Shown here: positions 18,150 through 26,257 of the stretch, piece after piece
Layout: each line of letters opens with the position of its first letter
Numbering within the stretch: position 1 is the stretch's first letter
NCBI RefSeq assembly: GCF_029894425.1
Contig: NZ_JARXYJ010000001.1
Coordinates: 8,204,501-8,268,500 of the forward strand
DNA from: Streptomyces sp. SAI-127
GTDB taxonomy: Bacteria > Actinomycetota > Actinomycetes > Streptomycetales > Streptomycetaceae
Direction of reading: 5' to 3'
DNA: 64,000 bases
The notes under the pieces: model-generated
What the model was told of the DNA's origin: nothing
The model's database searches: none
What the model saw: the letters and a program-made list of their open reading frames with translations, nothing else
Position numbers and translations under genes: made by a program

Positions 18150-18180
18150 AGCGCAAAGCTGTGACCAGCAGTTTTGCGCT
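18150..18180 (+). terminator. hairpin after the molybdopterin oxidoreductase gene
   Basis: AGCGCAAA (18150-18157) pairs with TTTGCGCT (18173-18180), with CTG/CAG extending the stem across one mismatch. It starts 3 bp after the stop and separates this gene from the citrate carrier gene. Confidence 0.55.
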
Positions 18181-18285
18181 TATTGCTCGCATGTCAACGT
18201 CTTGTTAACGCTGCTTGACGGGTCCTAACGTCATCGCACTGCCGACTCCGGTGGGAGTTCAAGGGCGAACGTTAGGTATCCACTC

Positions 18286-19725
18286 ATGCTGACCATCCTC
18301 GGCTTCGCCATGATCGCGACCTTCCTGGTCCTGATCATGATGAAAAAGATGTCGCCGATCGCGGCGCTCGTACTGATCCCGGCACTGTTCTGCGTCTTCG
18401 TCGGGAAGGGCGCCAAGCTCGGTGACTACGTCATCGACGGCGTCACCAGCCTCGCCCCCACCGCGGCGATGCTCATGTTCGCGATCGTCTACTTCGGCGT
18501 GATGATCGACGTCGGCCTCTTCGATCCGGTCGTCCGCGGAATCCTGAAATTCGCGAAGGCCGACCCGATGCGGATCGTCGTCGGCACGGCGATCCTCGCC
18601 GCGATCGTCTCCCTCGACGGCGACGGCTCGACCACCTTCATGATCACCGTCTCGGCGATGTACCCGCTGTACAAGCGCCTGAAGATGAGTCTGGTCGTGA
18701 TGACCGGTGTCGCCGCCATGGCCAACGGCGTGATGAACACCCTGCCGTGGGGCGGCCCGACGGCCCGCGCCGCCACCGCGCTGAAGCTCGACGCCAGCGA
18801 CATCTTCGTCCCGATGATCCCGGCCCTGGCCGTCGGCCTGCTGGGCGTCTTCATCCTCTCGTACGTGCTCGGCAAGCGTGAGCGCAAGCGGCTGGGCGTG
18901 CTCACCCTGGACGAGATCCTGGTGGACGAGAAGGCCGGGGAGAAGGTCGAGACGAAGGTCGAGGAGACCGAGACGGTACTCGTGGGTGCCGGCGGCTCGG
19001 GCTCCGGCTCCGGCTCGAAGACCCCCGTGGCCACCGGTGGCTCCGGCACCGACGCCGAGGACGAGGCCGGCGACGCGGAGCGCTTCCAGGTCCTCGACCC
19101 GAACCGGGCCACCCTGCGGCCCAAGCTCTACTGGTTCAACGCGCTGCTCACGCTCACCCTGCTCACCGCCATGATCATGGAGTGGCTGCCGATCCCGGTG
19201 CTGTTCCTGATCGGCGCCGCGCTCGCGCTCACCGTGAACTTCCCGCACATCCCGGACCAGAAGGCCCGCCTGGCCGCCCACGCCGACAACGTCCTCAACG
19301 TCTCCGGCATGGTCTTCGCCGCCGCCGTTTTCACCGGCGTCCTCCAGGGCACCGGCATGGTCGACCACATGGCCCGCTGGATGGTGGACGTCATCCCCGA
19401 CGGCATGGGCCCGCACATGGCCCTCGTCACCGGCATCCTGAGCCTCCCGCTCACCTACTTCATGTCGAACGACGGTTTCTACTTCGGCGTCCTCCCGGTC
19501 CTCGCCGAAGCCGGCGCGGCGCACGGTGTGACCCCGCTGGAGATGGCCCGCGCCTCCCTCGTCGGCCAGCCGCTGCACATGTCGAGCCCGCTCGTCCCGG
19601 CCGTGTACGTCCTGGTCGGCATGGCCAAGGTGGAGTTCGGCGACCACACCAGGTTCGTGGTCAAGTGGGCGGCGCTCACATGTCTGATCATCCTCGGGGC
19701 AGGCATCCTCTTCGGGATCATCTGA
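18286..19725 (+). CDS. CitMHS family citrate-metal:proton symporter
   Basis: 479 aa membrane carrier for citrate complexed with a divalent cation (Mg or Ca type). About twelve helices are visible, from LTILGFAMIATFLVLIMM at the N-terminus to LTCLIILGAGILFGII at the C-terminus. Family signatures include SLDGDGSTTFMITVSAMYPL, GVMNTLPWGGPTARAATALK and MSNDGFYFGVLPVL. A long charged and Gly/Ser-rich cytoplasmic loop (about residues 205-275) lies midway. No two-component citrate sensor is adjacent, so regulation is not obvious. Confidence 0.94.
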   Translation: MLTILGFAMIATFLVLIMMKKMSPIAALVLIPALFCVFVGKGAKLGDYVIDGVTSLAPTAAMLMFAIVYFGVMIDVGLFDPVVRGILKFAKADPMRIVVGTAILAAIVSLDGDGSTTFMITVSAMYPLYKRLKMSLVVMTGVAAMANGVMNTLPWGGPTARAATALKLDASDIFVPMIPALAVGLLGVFILSYVLGKRERKRLGVLTLDEILVDEKAGEKVETKVEETETVLVGAGGSGSGSGSKTPVATGGSGTDAEDEAGDAERFQVLDPNRATLRPKLYWFNALLTLTLLTAMIMEWLPIPVLFLIGAALALTVNFPHIPDQKARLAAHADNVLNVSGMVFAAAVFTGVLQGTGMVDHMARWMVDVIPDGMGPHMALVTGILSLPLTYFMSNDGFYFGVLPVLAEAGAAHGVTPLEMARASLVGQPLHMSSPLVPAVYVLVGMAKVEFGDHTRFVVKWAALTCLIILGAGILFGII

Positions 19726-19749
19726 CCTACTTCACGGAGGACTTGAACC

Positions 19750-20988
19750 ATGACGCCCGGTGGGAACCGCGGCTGGCTGCTCCGCCTCGTCATCGCCTTC
19801 AGCTTCGCGCAGGGGGCGGTGTCGATGGCCCGGCCCGCCGTCTCCTACCGGGCTCTCGCGCTGGGCGCGGACGAGCGGGCGGTCGGTGTCATCGCCGGTG
19901 TGTACGCGCTGCTCCCGCTGTTCGCGGCGGTCCCGCTGGGCCGCCGTACGGATCACGGGCGTTGTGCGCCGCTGCTGCCCGTCGGCGTGGTCCTGATATC
20001 CGGCGGCTGCGCGCTCAGCGGCCTCGCCGACTCGCTCTGGGCGATGGCGGTCTGGAGCGGGGTGATGGGCCTCGGCCACCTCTGCTTCGTCATCGGCGCC
20101 CAGTCGCTCGTCGCCCGCCAGTCCGCCCCGCACGAACAGGACCGCAACTTCGGCCACTTCACCATCGGCGCCTCCCTCGGCCAGCTGGTCGGCCCGATCG
20201 CGGCGGGCGCGCTGATCGGCGGCTCCGACATGGCGGGCACGAGTGCGCTGGCGCTGCTCGTCGCGGGCGCCGGGGCGGCGGTCGCGTGCACGTCGTTGTG
20301 GCGCATCGAGCACCGTGACACGGCGGCCAAGTCCCGTACCGGACAAGGCGACCGGGTTCCCGTCGGGCACATCCTGCGGTCCCGGGGCGTGCCCGGGGGC
20401 ATCTTCGTGAGCCTGTCCGTGCTGTCCGCCACGGACATCCTCACCGCGTACCTTCCGGTGGTCGGCGAACACCGGGGCATCGCCCCCTCGGTGATCGGCC
20501 TGCTGCTCAGCCTGCGCGCGGCCGCCACCATCGCCTGCCGTCTGGTGCTGACTCCTCTGCTACGGCTGCTGGGGCGCGCGTTGCTCCTCACCGTGACGTG
20601 TCTGCTGGCGGCCCTGCTGTGCGCGGGCATCGCGCTGCCGGTCCCGGTGTGGGCGCTGGCCGTCCTGCTCGCCGTGCTCGGCTTCTGCCTCGGCGTCGGA
20701 CAGCCGCTGTCCATGACGACGGTCGTCCAGGCCGCCCCCGACGGCGCCCGCTCCACCGCGCTCGCCCTGCGGCTGACCGGCAACCGCCTCGGTCAGGTCG
20801 CCGCACCGGCCACCGCGGGCCTGGTCGCGGGGGTCGCGGGCGTGGCGGCGCCGTTCGTGATGCTCGGGACGTTGCTGCTGCTGTCGGCGGGGGTGGCGCT
20901 GCGGTCGCCGGGACGGCCCGAAAAGACCGGACCGGACGCGGGAAAGCGGCCGAAACGCCCGGGATTGCGCCGCACGAGTGATATCTGA
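19750..20988 (+). CDS. MFS transporter
   Basis: 412 aa with about twelve helices. N-terminal SFAQGAVSMARPAVSYRALA and the loop motif PLGRRTDHGRCAPLLPVGV resemble the MFS motif A region between helices 2 and 3. The C-terminus is short and basic. It begins 24 bp after the citrate carrier with a GGAGGA site, so it may be co-transcribed. Substrate unknown; it could be an efflux or a metabolite carrier. Confidence 0.88.
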   Translation: MTPGGNRGWLLRLVIAFSFAQGAVSMARPAVSYRALALGADERAVGVIAGVYALLPLFAAVPLGRRTDHGRCAPLLPVGVVLISGGCALSGLADSLWAMAVWSGVMGLGHLCFVIGAQSLVARQSAPHEQDRNFGHFTIGASLGQLVGPIAAGALIGGSDMAGTSALALLVAGAGAAVACTSLWRIEHRDTAAKSRTGQGDRVPVGHILRSRGVPGGIFVSLSVLSATDILTAYLPVVGEHRGIAPSVIGLLLSLRAAATIACRLVLTPLLRLLGRALLLTVTCLLAALLCAGIALPVPVWALAVLLAVLGFCLGVGQPLSMTTVVQAAPDGARSTALALRLTGNRLGQVAAPATAGLVAGVAGVAAPFVMLGTLLLLSAGVALRSPGRPEKTGPDAGKRPKRPGLRRTSDI

Positions 20989-21051
20989 CGGCGCGCCGGG
21001 CGTCGATGCGCCCGACCGCTGCGCGCATAAAGGAGAGTCCTGCCGAAAGAG

Positions 21052-21069
21052 CGATTTGTATGTAAATCG
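21052..21069. promoter_or_regulatory. palindrome before the secreted protein/sortase pair
   Basis: CGATTT (21052-21057) and AAATCG (21064-21069) form a perfect 6 bp inverted repeat with a 6 nt spacer, 20 bp upstream of the start codon, in an unusually AT-rich patch. It could be an operator or part of the promoter. Confidence 0.4.
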
Positions 21070-21089
21070 TCTGAATCGGAGGAGCGCGC

Positions 21090-21749
21090 ATGCCCACCCT
21101 GACACTCCCACGTACCTTCCGCGTTCGCGCGGGCGCCACTGTCGTCCTCACCGCCCTCGCCGCGGCCGGCGCGTCCTGGGTGGCGGCGCCGACCGCGTCC
21201 GCCGTGGGCGAGAACGGCGACATCAGGATCCACCGCGTGGGCGTGCCTTTCGGCGTCTCGAAGGATGATCCCAAGGTCTGCAAGTTCTACCTGGATGCCG
21301 TCAACTTCGACATCCTCACCACCATCGCCTACACCATCACGCCCCAGCCTCCGCTGCCCAGCGCCGCCACCGTCACCGGCGCAATCCAGCTCGCGGGGGG
21401 CGCCGGGCACACCGACCCGCTGGGGATGGCGGACGGGCAGTACAAGATCACCTGGATCGTGGCGGGCGTCCCCAAGGAGAAGGTCTTCCGCGTCAACTGC
21501 CACGACGGCAGGCACGGCGGGGAGCGCCGGGCGGGTGACCAGATCGAGGACCGGCAGAGCGACGGCGCGGGCTGGGGCAGGAACGACCCCAACGGCCCGA
21601 AGGGCGGTGTGCACGCGGGCGGCGGCGGTCTCGTCGACACCGCGGCCGCGTTCGCGCCGGTGACCGCCGCGGGAGCCGTCGGCCTGGTGGCGGTCGGCGG
21701 TGTCGCGTACTTCCGGATGAACCGCCGTCGGCCCAATGGCGCCGCGTAG
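21090..21749 (+). CDS. secreted, membrane-anchored hypothetical protein paired with class F sortase
   Basis: 219 aa. Signal peptide (core AGATVVLTALAAAGASWVAA) cut after about residue 38. A beta-rich domain follows (DPKVCKFYLDAVNFDI, QYKITWIVAGVPKEKVFRVN with two cysteines that could form a disulfide). A Gly/Asp-rich linker and a C-terminal membrane helix (VTAAGAVGLVAVGGVAYF) with a short basic tail (RMNRRRPNGAA) complete it. That layout resembles a cell-surface protein, but no clear sorting pentapeptide is visible. A GGAGGAG site precedes the ATG. Its 3' end overlaps the sortase gene by 14 bp. Confidence 0.8.
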   Translation: MPTLTLPRTFRVRAGATVVLTALAAAGASWVAAPTASAVGENGDIRIHRVGVPFGVSKDDPKVCKFYLDAVNFDILTTIAYTITPQPPLPSAATVTGAIQLAGGAGHTDPLGMADGQYKITWIVAGVPKEKVFRVNCHDGRHGGERRAGDQIEDRQSDGAGWGRNDPNGPKGGVHAGGGGLVDTAAAFAPVTAAGAVGLVAVGGVAYFRMNRRRPNGAA

Positions 21750-22740
21750 GCGCAGACGCAGGCCCTGGTACCGGACCCGCGCCTACCGCCTCACCAGGAC
21801 GGCCCTGCTCACGGTCGTCCTGGTGACGGTGGGGGTCCGGTGCACGGGTGACCACAACCCGACCGCGCCGGGCGGGCCCTACGGTCCGGACACCGTGGCG
21901 GCCGCCGGGCCGGACGCCGATGTGGCTGCCGGTCCGGACGCCGATGCGACCCGTGGGTCGGACGCCGAGGGCACTCGTGGGCCGGGCGCCGATGCGACCC
22001 GTGGGTCGGACGCCGAGGGTACTCGTGGGCCGGGCGCCGATGTGGCCCGTGGGTCGGACGCCGAGGGTACTCGTGGGCCGGGCGCTGAGGTGGCCCGTGG
22101 GTCGGACGCCGAGGTGACCCGCGGTCCGGACACCGATGTGGCCCGTGGGCCGGGCGCTGAGGTGACCCGTGGGCCGGGCGTCGAGGTGACTCGTGGGCCG
22201 GCCCCCTCCGCCCGTCCCACGTCCACCCGCACGTCCCCGCTCCGCCAGTTGCCCCGGTCCCGGCCGACGTCCTTCCGTATCCCGTCCCTGGGCATCGACG
22301 CCCCCATCACGGGCCTCGGGCTCAACAGAGGACGGGAGTTGGCGACACCGCCGGTGGACAAACCGAAACTCGTGGGCTGGTACCAGGGCGGCCCCACGCC
22401 CGGCGAGCCCGGCACGGCGATCGCCGTCGGCCACCGCGACACCAGGACCGGCCCCGCCGTCTTCGCCGCGCTCGCCCAGGTGAAGCCCGGCAAAGTGATC
22501 GAGGCGGGGCGAGCGGACGGCCGTACCGCCGTCTACACCGTGGACCGGGTGAAGGTCTTCGACAAGGAGGGCTTCCCCGACAAGGAGGTCTACGGCCCGG
22601 CCCGGCGCCCGGAGCTCCGCGTGATCACCTGCGGTGGACTCTTCAAGTGGCGGACGGGCTACACCAGCAACGTCGTCGTGTTCGCCCATCTCACCCAGAC
22701 CCGTGAGCCGCGGCCGACGAAGAGCGCGACGGCCCGCTGA
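21736..22740 (+). CDS. class F sortase with repeat stalk
   Basis: 334 aa. A short basic N-terminus and one hydrophobic segment (ALLTVVLVTVGVR) anchor it. Twelve tandem 8-residue repeats follow (about residues 58-153), and then the sortase domain. The catalytic His is in AIAVGHRDTR and the catalytic Cys in RVITCGG; the C-terminal GYTSNVVVFAHL is typical of class F. It probably acts outside the membrane, joining or processing a surface protein. The adjacent gene, overlapping by 14 bp, encodes the most likely partner. Typical class F sortases are nearer 200-250 aa; the excess is the repeat stalk. Confidence 0.9.
   Translation: MAPRRRRRRPWYRTRAYRLTRTALLTVVLVTVGVRCTGDHNPTAPGGPYGPDTVAAAGPDADVAAGPDADATRGSDAEGTRGPGADATRGSDAEGTRGPGADVARGSDAEGTRGPGAEVARGSDAEVTRGPDTDVARGPGAEVTRGPGVEVTRGPAPSARPTSTRTSPLRQLPRSRPTSFRIPSLGIDAPITGLGLNRGRELATPPVDKPKLVGWYQGGPTPGEPGTAIAVGHRDTRTGPAVFAALAQVKPGKVIEAGRADGRTAVYTVDRVKVFDKEGFPDKEVYGPARRPELRVITCGGLFKWRTGYTSNVVVFAHLTQTREPRPTKSATAR
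21907..22194 (+). repeat. 12 exact-length tandem 24 bp units in the sortase stalk
   Basis: Each unit encodes eight residues, alternating types such as GSDAEGTR and GPGADVAR. All twelve are exactly 24 bp, so the frame is kept. Several 48 bp pairs are nearly identical, which points to recent expansion by slippage or unequal recombination. Confidence 0.9.
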
Positions 22741-22912
22741 ATCCGGCCGTCCGTTTTCTCACTGGCTGGACCGGAGCGCCCGATCCCGCCCAGTCTCTTC
22801 CCCCGACCGGGCGCATTCCGTTAACTTCCGTGACTCACAGCCCCGTACGACCCGCCCGGGGCCTCTCGACCGCGGAGCACCAGCGCCTGATTCAGCCCTC
22901 GGGGGCACCGTC

Positions 22913-24250
22913 ATGACACGCGCCATCTCCTTGCACGACGTGAGCAAGACCTACACCCGAGGAATCCGGGTGGTGGACCGGCTCTCGCTGGACATCGCGC
23001 CCGGCGAGTTCCTCGTCCTGCTCGGCCCCTCCGGCTGCGGAAAATCCACCGTGCTCAGGATGATCGCCGGTCTGGAGGAGATCACCGGGGGCGAGCTCCG
23101 ACTCGACGGCGAGTACGCCAACGACCTGCTGCCCGCCGAGCGGCGGATGGCGATGGTGTTCCAGAACTTCGCCCTCTACCCCAATATGACCAGCCGGGGG
23201 AACATCGGCTTCCCGCTGCGCATCGAGGCCCCCAACGAGGATCCCCGCGCACGCGTGGACGCCACCGCCCGCATGCTGGGCATCGAGGACCTCCTCGACC
23301 GCTACCCGGGCCAGCTCTCCGGCGGCGAACGCCAGCGGGTGGCAATGGGCCGGGCCATCTCCCGCCACCCCTCCGCCTTCCTGATGGACGAGCCGCTGTC
23401 CAACCTGGACGCCAAGCTCCGCAACCACCTGCGCGCCGAAATAGCCGGCCTCACCCGGGAGTTGGGCGTCACCACGGTCTACGTCACGCACGACCAGGCC
23501 GAGGCCATGTCGCTCGGCGACCGGGTCGCCGTGCTGCGCGGCGGAGTTCTCCAGCAGGTCGGCACCCCGCGCTCGGTGTACGCGCTGCCGCGCAACGTCT
23601 TCGTCGCCGCCTTCATCGGCACCCCGCGCATCAACCTGCTGCGCGGCCTGGTCCGGGCTCCGCTGGACGGCGCGATGACCATCAGCCTCGGCAAGCAGTA
23701 CCTGCGGCTGCCGGAACCCCTCTCCCTGGACCACCAGTTGCTCCGCGTCCAGCAGGGCCGCGAGGTGATCGTGGGCCTGCGCTCGGAGGCGATCCGCATC
23801 GCCAAGCGGACCTCCGCGCGTCCGGGCGAGATGCCGATCACCGGCCTGGTGGAGCACGTGGAGTTCCAGGGCCACGAGGTCCTCGTCCACTTCAACACCG
23901 GCTCCCGCCCGGCCCTCGTCCCGGACCTGGAGGCCCCGCGACCCGCTCCACGGCCGCCCCGGCGCCGCCGCCGCGACGGCACGGTCCTGGAGCGTCTGCG
24001 GGACCGCGCGGGCTCCCTGCGGGCGGGCCCGGTGGTGGTCCTGGAGGACCCGCCGGACGCCGGCCCCGAACCCACCCCGTCCGACGCCCGCCTCCCCGGC
24101 GACCTGGTGGTCCGCACCACCCCGGACCTCGACCTCCGCCGCGGCATGCAGGTCCCCCTCCTCGTCGACATCTCCCACCTCTTCGTCTTCGACCAGCACG
24201 GAGAACGAATCTGCCCGTCCCCGGACCACCTTCCGGACCTGGACGAGTGA
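22913..24250 (+). CDS. ABC transporter ATP-binding protein (MalK/UgpC type, orphan)
   Basis: 445 aa. Walker A GPSGCGKST, signature LSGGERQRVAMGRA, Walker B AFLMDEPLSNLD and H-loop VYVTHDQAEAMSLGD are all intact. A MalK-like C-terminal regulatory/TOBE region follows (FIGTPRINLLRGLV, EVIVGLRSEAIRIA), interrupted by about 65 Arg/Pro-rich, probably disordered residues (about 340-405). No permease or binding-protein gene is adjacent, so it probably serves transporters encoded elsewhere, as MsiK does for Streptomyces sugar importers. The insertion distinguishes it from standard MsiK. A better-supported upstream start was not found. Confidence 0.9.
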   Translation: MTRAISLHDVSKTYTRGIRVVDRLSLDIAPGEFLVLLGPSGCGKSTVLRMIAGLEEITGGELRLDGEYANDLLPAERRMAMVFQNFALYPNMTSRGNIGFPLRIEAPNEDPRARVDATARMLGIEDLLDRYPGQLSGGERQRVAMGRAISRHPSAFLMDEPLSNLDAKLRNHLRAEIAGLTRELGVTTVYVTHDQAEAMSLGDRVAVLRGGVLQQVGTPRSVYALPRNVFVAAFIGTPRINLLRGLVRAPLDGAMTISLGKQYLRLPEPLSLDHQLLRVQQGREVIVGLRSEAIRIAKRTSARPGEMPITGLVEHVEFQGHEVLVHFNTGSRPALVPDLEAPRPAPRPPRRRRRDGTVLERLRDRAGSLRAGPVVVLEDPPDAGPEPTPSDARLPGDLVVRTTPDLDLRRGMQVPLLVDISHLFVFDQHGERICPSPDHLPDLDE

Positions 24251-24330
24251 GGGGCCGGATGGGGGGGGCTGGTGCGGCTCGACATACGGCCCACAGCCGC
24301 TCCGCCTCCGCCCGCCGTCGCGCCGCCGCC

Positions 24331-24470
24331 CCGCGTCCGTCCGCCGCGGCCTTGACCGTCGCCGCTCTGTCACCCGGCCACCGTGCCCGGGCCCTGGTCG
24401 TCGTCTGCCGTGCCGCGTCCGTCCGCCGCGGCCCTGCCTGTCGTCGCTCTGCCGTCCGGCCGCCGTCTCC
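24331..24470 (+). repeat. direct repeat, 82 bp offset, in non-coding DNA
   Basis: CCGCGTCCGTCCGCCGCGGC occurs at 24331 and again at 24413, followed in both cases by a similar CTCTGTCACCCGGCCACCGT / CTCTGCCGTCCGGCCGCCGT segment. About 54 bp are alike. It lies between the ATPase gene and the DUF3574 remnant; I see no gene here. Confidence 0.55.
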
Positions 24471-24504
24471 TGGTCCCGCCTCCGTGCGCCCGGGCTTTGG
24501 CTGA

Positions 24505-24756
24505 GGTGGGTCTGCCCGCCCGTGTGTCACGCCCGGCTTCCCGGACGGTCTGACCGTGCAGGCCGGGCGTGGGCAGTGGCGGGACGTGAGCGGGAGGATC
24601 GAGACGGAGCGGTCGTACGAGCTGATCCTGCTGTATCCGGTGGGACAGGCCGCCGCGAGCGACCGGAGGATCGAGGAGATCCGGCGGGCGTACGAGAAGA
24701 CGTTCGGGCAGGAATCCGTGGGTCGGGTGGACGACCGGGCCCGCGCCGACTTCTGA
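24505..24756 (+). pseudogene. DUF3574 domain protein remnant, 5' half missing
   Basis: The reading frame encodes the C-terminal half of a DUF3574 protein: VTPGFPDGLTV, AGRGQWRD, GRIETERSYELILLYP, RIEEIRRAYEKTFGQESV and RVDDRARADF. The family's signal peptide and N-terminal strand region (a TRLFFG-like segment and the following helix) are absent. An in-frame stop (24502-24504) precedes the homologous part, and none of the three upstream frames restores it. Possible starts (GTG at 24526 or 24556) would give only a partial fold of 66-76 residues. It is most likely a decayed gene. Confidence 0.7.
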
Positions 24757-24792
24757 TGTCCGTGGACGGTCCGGTCCCGCTCTGGCGCGAAA

Positions 24793-24811
24793 AAACTATC
24801 GTCGCTAGTTT
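24793..24811. promoter_or_regulatory. AAACTA-N7-TAGTTT operator upstream of the aldehyde dehydrogenase
   Basis: A perfect 6 bp inverted repeat with a 7 nt spacer, 46 bp upstream of the aldehyde dehydrogenase start. The same arms and spacing recur at 31223-31241 between a TetR gene and an acyl-CoA dehydrogenase gene. The TetR at 30554-31195 is the likely binder at both. Confidence 0.7.
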
Positions 24812-24857
24812 ATGAGCCGGACGACAACACGCACGGCCCAGCCCGGGAGGACGCACC

Positions 24858-26246
24858 ATGAAGGCGCACGACGGCATGTACATCGACGGCGGGTGGCGCC
24901 CGGCCACCGGCCCGGACCTGATCGAGGTCGTGAACCCGGCCGACGAGCAGGTCGTCGGCAGGGTCCCGGCCGGTACCGCCGAGGACGTCGACCTCGCCGT
25001 ACGGGCCGCCCGCGCCGCCCTCCCGGCCTGGGCCGCGACCGCTCCCGTCGCGCGGGCCGCCCGCCTGGCCGCCCTCCGGGACGTCCTGGCCGCCCGCAAG
25101 GACGAGATCGCCGAGACCGTCACCGCCGAGCTCGGCTCGCCCCTGAAGTTCTCGCAGAACGTCCACGCCGCCGTCCCCGTCGCGGTCGCCGCCTCCTACG
25201 CGGAGCTCGCGGCCACGCACCCCTTCGAGGAGAAGGTCGGCAACTCCACCGTCCACCAGGAGCCGATCGGCGTGGTCGGCGCGATCACGCCCTGGAACTA
25301 CCCGCTGCACCAGATCGTCGCCAAGGTCGCCCCCGCCCTCGCCGCGGGCTGCACGGTCGTGCTCAAGCCCGCCGAGGACACCCCGCTGGTCGCCCAGCTC
25401 TTCGCCGAGGCGGTCCACGAGGCCGGCGTCCCGGCCGGCGTCTTCAACCTGGTCACCGGCCTCGGCCCGGTCGCGGGGCAGGCGCTCGCCGAGCACCCGG
25501 ACGTGGACCTCATCTCCTTCACCGGCTCCACCGCGGTCGGACGGCAGATCGGCGCGACCGCCGGAGCCGCCCTGAAGAAGGTCGCCCTGGAACTCGGCGG
25601 CAAGTCCGCCAATGTCATCCTGCCGAGCGCCGACCTCGCCAAGGCGGTCAACGTCGGCGTCGCCAACGTGATGTCCAACTCCGGCCAGACCTGCAGTGCC
25701 TGGACCCGGATGCTGGTGCACACCGAGCAGTACGACGAGGCCGTCGAACTCGCCGCCGCGGCCGCCGCGAAGTACGGCGAGCGCATCGGTCCCGTCGTCA
25801 GCGCCAAGCAGCAGGCACGGGTGCGCGGTTACATCGAGAAGGGCGTGGCCGAGGGCGCCCGGCTGGTCGCCGGCGGCGCCGAATCCCCGCGCGAACAGGG
25901 CTACTTCGTCAGCCCGACCGTCTTCGCCGACGTCACCCCCGACATGACGATCGCGCAGGAGGAGATCTTCGGCCCGGTCCTGTCCGTCCTGCGCTACGAG
26001 GACGAGGAGGACGCCCTGCGCATCGCCAACGGCACGGTCTACGGCCTCGCGGGCGCCGTCTGGGCCGGCGACGAGTCGGAGGCGGTGGCCTTCGCCCGGC
26101 GGATGGACACCGGCCAGGTCGACATCAACGGCGGCCGCTTCAACCCCCTTGCCCCCTTCGGCGGTTACAAGCAGTCCGGGGTGGGCCGCGAGCTCGGCTC
26201 GCACGGTCTCTCCGAGTACCTCCAGACCAAGTCCCTCCAGTTCTGA
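24858..26246 (+). CDS. aldehyde dehydrogenase family protein
   Basis: 462 aa NAD(P)-dependent aldehyde oxidation enzyme. Motifs: GVVGAITPWNYPLHQIVAKV, nucleotide-binding FTGSTAVGRQI, general base Glu in LELGGKSANVI, catalytic Cys in SNSGQTCSAWTRM, and EEIFGPVLSVLRY. No signal peptide. The ATG follows a GGAGGACG site. An alcohol dehydrogenase gene starts 11 bp downstream, so the pair could take an alcohol to an acid through an aldehyde. The promoter carries an operator shared with an acyl-CoA dehydrogenase gene, linking it to acyl or aldehyde catabolism. Confidence 0.94.
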   Translation: MKAHDGMYIDGGWRPATGPDLIEVVNPADEQVVGRVPAGTAEDVDLAVRAARAALPAWAATAPVARAARLAALRDVLAARKDEIAETVTAELGSPLKFSQNVHAAVPVAVAASYAELAATHPFEEKVGNSTVHQEPIGVVGAITPWNYPLHQIVAKVAPALAAGCTVVLKPAEDTPLVAQLFAEAVHEAGVPAGVFNLVTGLGPVAGQALAEHPDVDLISFTGSTAVGRQIGATAGAALKKVALELGGKSANVILPSADLAKAVNVGVANVMSNSGQTCSAWTRMLVHTEQYDEAVELAAAAAAKYGERIGPVVSAKQQARVRGYIEKGVAEGARLVAGGAESPREQGYFVSPTVFADVTPDMTIAQEEIFGPVLSVLRYEDEEDALRIANGTVYGLAGAVWAGDESEAVAFARRMDTGQVDINGGRFNPLAPFGGYKQSGVGRELGSHGLSEYLQTKSLQF

Positions 26247-26257
26247 GGAGCCTTCCC

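Noticed and set aside
21907..22194. Regular repeats considered as a CRISPR array
   Set aside because: No spacers; the units are contiguous 24 bp codon repeats inside the sortase gene.
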